Below are positions 63,701 to 64,000 of a stretch of 64,000 bases of DNA, in pieces. The stretch is taken from NCBI GenBank assembly GCA_030429565.1, contig JAUIFE010000003.1:1-64000 (forward strand), written 5' to 3'. The notes beneath the pieces are model-generated. The model was not told where the DNA came from, did no database searches, and saw only the letters and a list, made by a program, of their open reading frames with translations. The position numbers and the translations under genes were made by a program. This stretch comes from Holophagae bacterium (GTDB lineage Bacteria; Acidobacteriota; Holophagae; Acanthopleuribacterales; Acanthopleuribacteraceae). The stretch's first letter is position 1, and every line of letters starts with the position of its first letter.

Positions 63701-64000
63701 GTAATGGTCGTCATAACTATGCTGGTTCCACGCCTTTGTCCGGTTTGGGTCGTTACCGTTTGGGTGCCCAAGCCGTGGTTAACGGCAACCAGTTGGAAGA
63801 CCCCGACGCGGTATTCGCCAACGGCTTGGCCGGTTTAACCCTGGTCGTCGACGAAGACGGCACACCTCAAACCTTTGTGATTACCGCTAATACGGCGACG
63901 ACGATTACGGTTGATCAACCGCTGCCCGCGCTTGCCGCCGGCACGCTGATCAGTGCCCAACTGCACCTGGACGCGCTTTACCTCAGCGGTGGTGCGCGCT
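48745..64000 (+). CDS. Giant secreted multidomain protein, 3' end outside the window
   Basis: An uninterrupted frame of 5,085 codons from ATG at 48745 (GAGG six bases upstream) to the window edge. A signal peptide (MMRFIALLLLSMPVFA) opens it. Residues about 380-470 resemble a CARDB/Ig fold (GETYDLTMHINNIGSIPLNDF). From about 870 to 2900 there are a dozen or more carboxypeptidase-regulatory-like modules, each opening like VSGRVVDRAGSNVQNATVYL, IYGQVVDSDGTPITDTQV, IRGQVVDIQGFPLEGMRV, SGQVVFADGMPVPYAQVWV, VEGLVRDRDGRPVAGVQV or LVGRLLDRDGNPVAGAPL. Ig-like cadherin-type modules lie around 2910-3230. From about 3230 onward come five glycine-rich blocks with GGGRVAIY and GTLYL-type motifs. It is probably a surface or extracellular fibre; its C terminus is unseen and may carry RHS or an anchor. 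Confidence 0.85.
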   Translation, partial: MMRFIALLLLSMPVFAFQEATDFAAQSPLEGLFLMKQQGFRITPERQVLLMENPEASVFFEYFFDGETTENLRLDYLLASPSGDLTPMSQPFNLGRIEIHRDQIDEEGSWQITNLQLLDGDALIAESEPQVVTLDAVSELLVSRATVEELSRDELEELGFVFNKDDYRAVKFNLSLVMGATEVPVTVPVLVPAKRSEQFVAPIAINDPFTPVDIRVVWPDPPGMPDLFFHEERETRAVIETSPPVLSLVVIPGKIHHLKSMFRVAVVTMNAAPEGVAVSVENLTAKIAFPAPTKYGHPLSLIDEENGGLERGMIYVGPDGEAGTWDDRDAIEPSQEASAAYYLRGNVPGIHDVTFDIRGSAAAGPDNHFEVRSQARARVYVRSPEYTVTFEHPEVIAAGETYDLTMHINNIGSIPLNDFDIEIDPFRLVGVTMESGTNPTQSAGDIPVGGEAALTWRLRAIATGEVVATYYRVEEGVSSALQLSVGIAPTGERLSSKVLSFPMAFRQQFAAELAQPTARLAKKLFDLSHMVEEEVPGHLLPVTGGVAKAFNQSLAFAAVSRSLGASSEQAHLSLLHSVFGAMDGVAAIDRLRREADRLNEPDLVTAFEPFLRQLAAGRSGQDLLEWLAQESRDSAGLAWVLVEGAEGAAWQASNLAGQVANSDGRVDLPFSDWFDLGGGRRLAYLGGVTGSVTLQPTGVAGSVLRCQLVFNRDGSSGLTYYDSEAWTPEGDVKLVFQPESERLQIEEQGGLRDVAGQLLPLTAFGVVGVKHLSPFEHDSADVQGRHLAFMFNKPLDLKTLEDFGKHLEVNGRPVQTGQVQNDGRFLIVKTAVPLGPYRTNHYRWLDVTAKDGTYLAAAEGDFEGNGFFSGVKVSGRVVDRAGSNVQNATVYLEMAATGADPDQLGYIVMDKVQPDVEGNYHFDFVPIRTGGIPVPTDTENPFTFDRELYRRLQKFLRAGTTFRVVVQLADGRYERREFHPQAPGQEVVAEFSFLNLGTIYGQVVDSDGTPITDTQVIAINEDPGRQFPRTYPKLVPTDENGMYRIEGLEVGRVLLKTRARNGHLGYRSVNLSRDESPMRVDITFGTITADMTGRVTAMQDGEAVPVADAYVGWWGVGTQPLRWRPHPDALITFAYNEIGRTDANGVYHLDDIPAGVGQLWVLGPDFYQELNLTIMGNELFTQDILITERTPPQEGIIRGQVVDIQGFPLEGMRVKEGSNTVMSGADGRFELRKTLYPSQSSGTQVTAIQPLLDRNGNLIDESQRLRGQASVPISLDRPVAEDVVIVALADPRVSGTYMDAAGNPIPFAPVYNPPNDGLKPLIFAHTDHLGRFTGSLFDTSDFPLSYWDPEQGLQTGTNYFTGYRFPKLAETKVTVGIEGYQNLVIQEEPQSKVRVRLVDGEGAPVIGRIFVRGYLPSSHEESMGMITEGLLYQKSSDVDGYAFFDPINIRETEIWGEHPLLGDTNIYRFTPESLGPDDEVPTVVLSYSSQNEPTNLYGRVTAADGVSPAAEGTLVTARVNGIKAVTRTNAEGWYWFDTLVSSEEKQMVDLIIYDPGSTTWTLDKISMDREMRFRHDTTLTGRNSVLVRLVDSDGNLVETGAVSVSYFDAFYQEPQAVDEFGETRIDPVVLTQQVLPSQQEVVFENLPAGEVTLEARYGNGLTALKSVTLPRDGRRLEIYLRLETPASISGVFYDNFGEVVADGEIQLRRGRALLHQRVSAGEDTSEPGSFIFDALPMRKYSLVGRDPDTALSGTLEVQPTPYNPDPIVRLQIDPVGHIDGILQYDGEPLGNTRLTVMDGSGEWVGRKLRFVTSTDEFGRIDVRNLPLDNYVIRVSAKDGPGEGLGSVRISEAGETATVEVQFRPVHNLALTVLNADGTPSAFTRISVKRAGADWFRGAEGYTDENGFVLLRNLEAGAYIIDGLDERFYSALFTAFSISPEDPETVQFQAQFPGFGIVSGQVVDEFGVPLDYPVNVRFLDKRIEREVWNRTDTDGSSSFYWDRVPLNTPQIINAVSNRNMESETAQFVVTEHREHVVVNLVMRRMTSASGQVVFADGMPVPYAQVWVKEPLEIIGQADANGQFVIEPVSTGTTAIFAKDPFSPRTASLAVHTEYDGESLPIPHTGLRLELQGVGSMSGNLTLSDGTPLDFGTVQLTHRETGAVHDFSAFVDGSWFQTQMPLGTYTMRAYDVERRTWADQEPEITLANEGDSAVQDLVFQPSYEVRGRVLAPGRIEGIEDALVELWIHLGGVNWARTHHSVSFADGFYFLEHVYPGTYRVLIQDTLRENTLTTEMTVLGDRDDADFELAPTRSLSGTITDAANLPLYPGTVMAFSMEGTLLDSANLTANGIFRLSELPRDQVVLKASCLSGWFTFEQSVNLVPGDNQVAFTGPETARVSGRLIVQSDQPLGGTVGLVYRGKSRGGRVQADGYFEIDRVPVGQTMSLFASASGGTRTFEVGPFSGDTDLGEILLDVMPPELPDLPEGLHVTSMPGVVRIPITENEEGSAFDPTKTFVALNNTPIRNMLVMDDDAVVVRFVTIPVGAVRGRNLLTVGVYNTSGAKAYRKYECFIDPPGTVLDVAVSGPGVQPSAGTDVWLENGLRTQSNENGGAYFYGLAPGEVRVWAGAGDYGAFVTARLSDANALVAKVAVPLMNVGAVEGLVRDRDGRPVAGVQVWHNNQPTLTDSGGFYRLWPYRLSQRSILHVNDVLGVGFVDAPALTTVGATLYGQNIEIAPTGSLVGQVLDGATPVTDVTVTLFHEDLPEVFEQVVDVDGEGRFSFPRVPVNPLNLVARQKNAPRAGFAEYTGMQPGQTVTLDVQLEPVGQLVGRLLDRDGNPVAGAPLNVVGSPSRVFATGETGADGRFQLNEVSYGELILDAESQAHLGYVSRPFTLNQSSLDLGDLTLQDDLAPELTVTLPTVWDPVLRPVLRYQVSDDRRLQAIQVVVDAYPELAVTQELQSNSTGTLAMPVPADIAYGVYPMTATLTDHFGQETVWQGDLNVADDIVPPTISLVEPQDVLQLEEGSLFRLVVQVTSDVHSLKVQYQGVDVIAQTYRAGFNTRTYDVRVPPVTTSGRIELDVLAYDRKGNEGRLGLPVDVIDRTFSGAPELVFTSHFDSQPMPLNLDVPLVLHVGARFSDPDGLQRARLHIDGELVYEQTLTGTEQEVSYQYQLPPATAARTQLSLRWEVEDLGFNSADQTIALQNFEGEVFDESNPLTIGRYAAGFEDRSYVLVGGVHQIDGTHRLANLIMVNGAVVQQTPSSGSLLGDAAVTHLTVDGVLIVDGGAQFSADRSGFPEHTLYVGGHAATNHGGLILGETDPFQAFGSAVEPATVAAKRGGGALYLQAARLIVSGAISADGTSYGSSTYGAGGSVWLVSEQLQGYGQVRANGFLPGSSVSASKAGGGRVAIYGHGENLNLAAAGGGSAGHGTLYLRIPDTNFADGTRDILRVQGRAEGRYHGVTPLPSLRAVVGQDITFVPTQQGPDGYRDKLITSDPLGFDLFRGFYVWRDGEPQNAARIDRVAGNEIVSEPDQAFPVFQDGDVVRIGFPFDLVEVVDDGRLGVYDEIFDLPVRLDDGALVSGEGTLVQLNAARLSGTRPQLDGAFQVGQWALNAGTTLFLNGSLTAAELTVPEGAVVQTLNVNEAPNMAIHAGTLTIDGDLRALPNKGLSNPLFARHGGILAYQDVAGDGKTSGSLVRPTAFAGGDGGMLHLTFDNLTLNGAVTLSDDGAAGGALFEGGVMTGAGAVMADGANFTIQTGYSSGGRLALHVDDLDGFSGRLSAYGYPEGGLDRDISGAGTIFIKTAVDTDGRLIVDNGGRQAPPNSTVLPVFGTRTTGAGTTETTMVGEFPDYADFVGMYLQLEGQTPQKIVAQTATSLTLADAIPGLSAGQSVTAFHRFDEIVARGGATVFTTDTIKVQRDPVLDGGAIDAPIERDGAGGTRTFADGSGELTVDDGTQVYELDNFQLVVQFPLNVERISLRNGASLTYNADIQAQTVELDGATLYSGVDGADFGLIAENVTLSNGALWTARAHSETLPPSRVNADIAGTLTVDATSSIVVGGDNGGDPYDYPYFHEHSAFIYGSDTRGRETDTPVRGSFMRPTHRVERGGGALRLRCGTLDLAGTLSVPRTYSGDQQTGGGSIWLEANQYLGQGRIDTGETAGRIAIYHSGDTDFLTRYQIVTQPTPIARVLGAGTLYLKGPDQTYGELVVSQNPDGGYDAEELQRRYRLTGIAGPSVLTVSGGDQDPDPLVIDDPAWSDVVPGLAGLWLRFNVAGTDYETQVRDNTAGRLLLEPPAVGSLPATVPQGTELHFVLKLDRLTLSHGAQLHFAGDVELGDLVIEDGTQLASLWARDLKGLPDDWTLRDRKLRLTLDEPSFDNRSITLENSELWLDKPITLQRLTLVNSAVKHSPNLRYAEDYFYRAGIHLSASEVTMDAQSRFAGTGWGQWEPAEGGYRNHGGNHTTSTLGAYGSLFEPVLPGAGVSYSGGRIFLRTDQLNGGHFDVTSRSAAGSIWLELGSATGTVHLNAGQIEGYTPNHGGGRIAVVYDDISQAQITTDTRAANSSGTYFHKNRAEDYGTLVIDNGGLGVEGERVTVLPSFDPITLDANFALSQVNGQTRLWLPGVTLADWYRGYQLALNENTETLWPIRAIEPGEGGTAVFLAGTAPTLAAGDRLAPVVRLSTLELCSGCRLEPDTLPVITDNSYAAGHVFRDGEQNFVEPPNIVDGWLQLDGFTMEIQQAVDYQRVTLRNGAALKLTGAVNRIGHLELDGGSLLVTENTSDTPTLVLDQADLTGTAVLEAASIEVAGALTLGADALLQGRPFAGDSFRWGGHLINDAEDVIVGGLPKYLGDPMVYGDFRRPWYAIADLPRLRVKADVAVIDGLMRPGDLSATLRKAGGTLWLEVDELRGSGHVHADAVPMASSSDLIGGGGRVAVYYRENSAWQGTISARGSVAPTGDKIDDQTGAGTVFTKAVAQAHGVLTVVGNGRHNYAGSTPLSGLGRYRLGAQAVVNGNQLEDPDAVFANGLAGLTLVVDEDGTPQTFVITANTATTITVDQPLPALAAGTLISAQLHLDALYLSGGAR
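58741..63700 (+). repeat. Five beta-helix-like repeat blocks in the giant protein
   Basis: Blocks near 58741-59050, 59840-60190, 61060-61360, 62190-62500 and 63420-63710 share an order: GGGxLxLxxxxLxxxGxIxAxG, GGSIWL or GGSVWL, GGGRIAIY, then GAGTxYxK, then LIVDNGG or LVVSQNP. Neighbouring spacer segments carry LSNGALWTARAH-, LRNGASLTYNA- and LSHGAQLHFAG-type strands. The pattern suggests parallel beta-helix coils with long spacers. Confidence 0.7.

Overview
The window looks like chromosome from a diderm bacterium of moderately high GC. It carries LPS inner-core heptosyltransferases, a type IV pilus retraction ATPase, a class A penicillin-binding protein, GGDEF/EAL signalling proteins, an hrcA-grpE-dnaK-dnaJ cluster and very large secreted multidomain proteins. 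That mix, with frequent GTG/TTG starts, would fit Acidobacteriota (Holophagae or Acanthopleuribacter-like) or a myxobacterium-like lineage. The lineage is an inference; no rRNA or other phylogenetic marker was used. I saw no CRISPR array, no transposase gene and no convincing tRNA.

Layout. 0.2-6.8 kb: a divergent pair (small CxxC membrane protein, secreted beta-helix-like protein), a PNPOx-family flavoprotein and a GST, a TetR regulator with a palindrome at its own promoter, and an MmyB-type regulator divergent from an aldo/keto reductase. 6.8-14.4 kb: class A PBP, isoaspartyl peptidase, diguanylate cyclase, DUF4269 protein, PilT-type ATPase and a periplasmic transglutaminase-like protein. 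14.8-17.5 kb: two GT9 heptosyltransferase genes (waaC, then waaF, minus strand), separated by a degenerate reading frame filled with GGGGACA(C/G)GCACC-type repeats. 18-23 kb: heat-shock cluster with two good terminators.

23-39.6 kb is the most unusual block. A 4.4 kb-residue-scale secreted RHS/YD-repeat protein (about 4,399 aa) ends in an AT-rich C-terminal domain that looks like a PIN-fold nuclease toxin. It is followed 9 nt later by a small double-CxxC protein, the probable immunity partner. Downstream lie two decaying duplicates of the RHS core/toxin/immunity unit. In the first, a deletion of about 1.05 kb leaves the toxin out of frame, and the immunity homologue is full length but has ATA where the active copy has ATG. 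The second is only a short core fragment.

40.3-48 kb: secreted ankyrin protein, PAS-GGDEF-EAL protein, membrane-anchored PD-(D/E)XK protein, a dual-CDGSH iron-sulfur protein, an unrecognised protein and MoaA. Copies of a dispersed intergenic repeat lie between these genes. 48.7 kb to the window edge is one uninterrupted reading frame of at least 5,085 codons. It encodes a secreted protein built from many carboxypeptidase-regulatory-like modules followed by five glycine-rich beta-helix-like repeat blocks, and it continues beyond the window.
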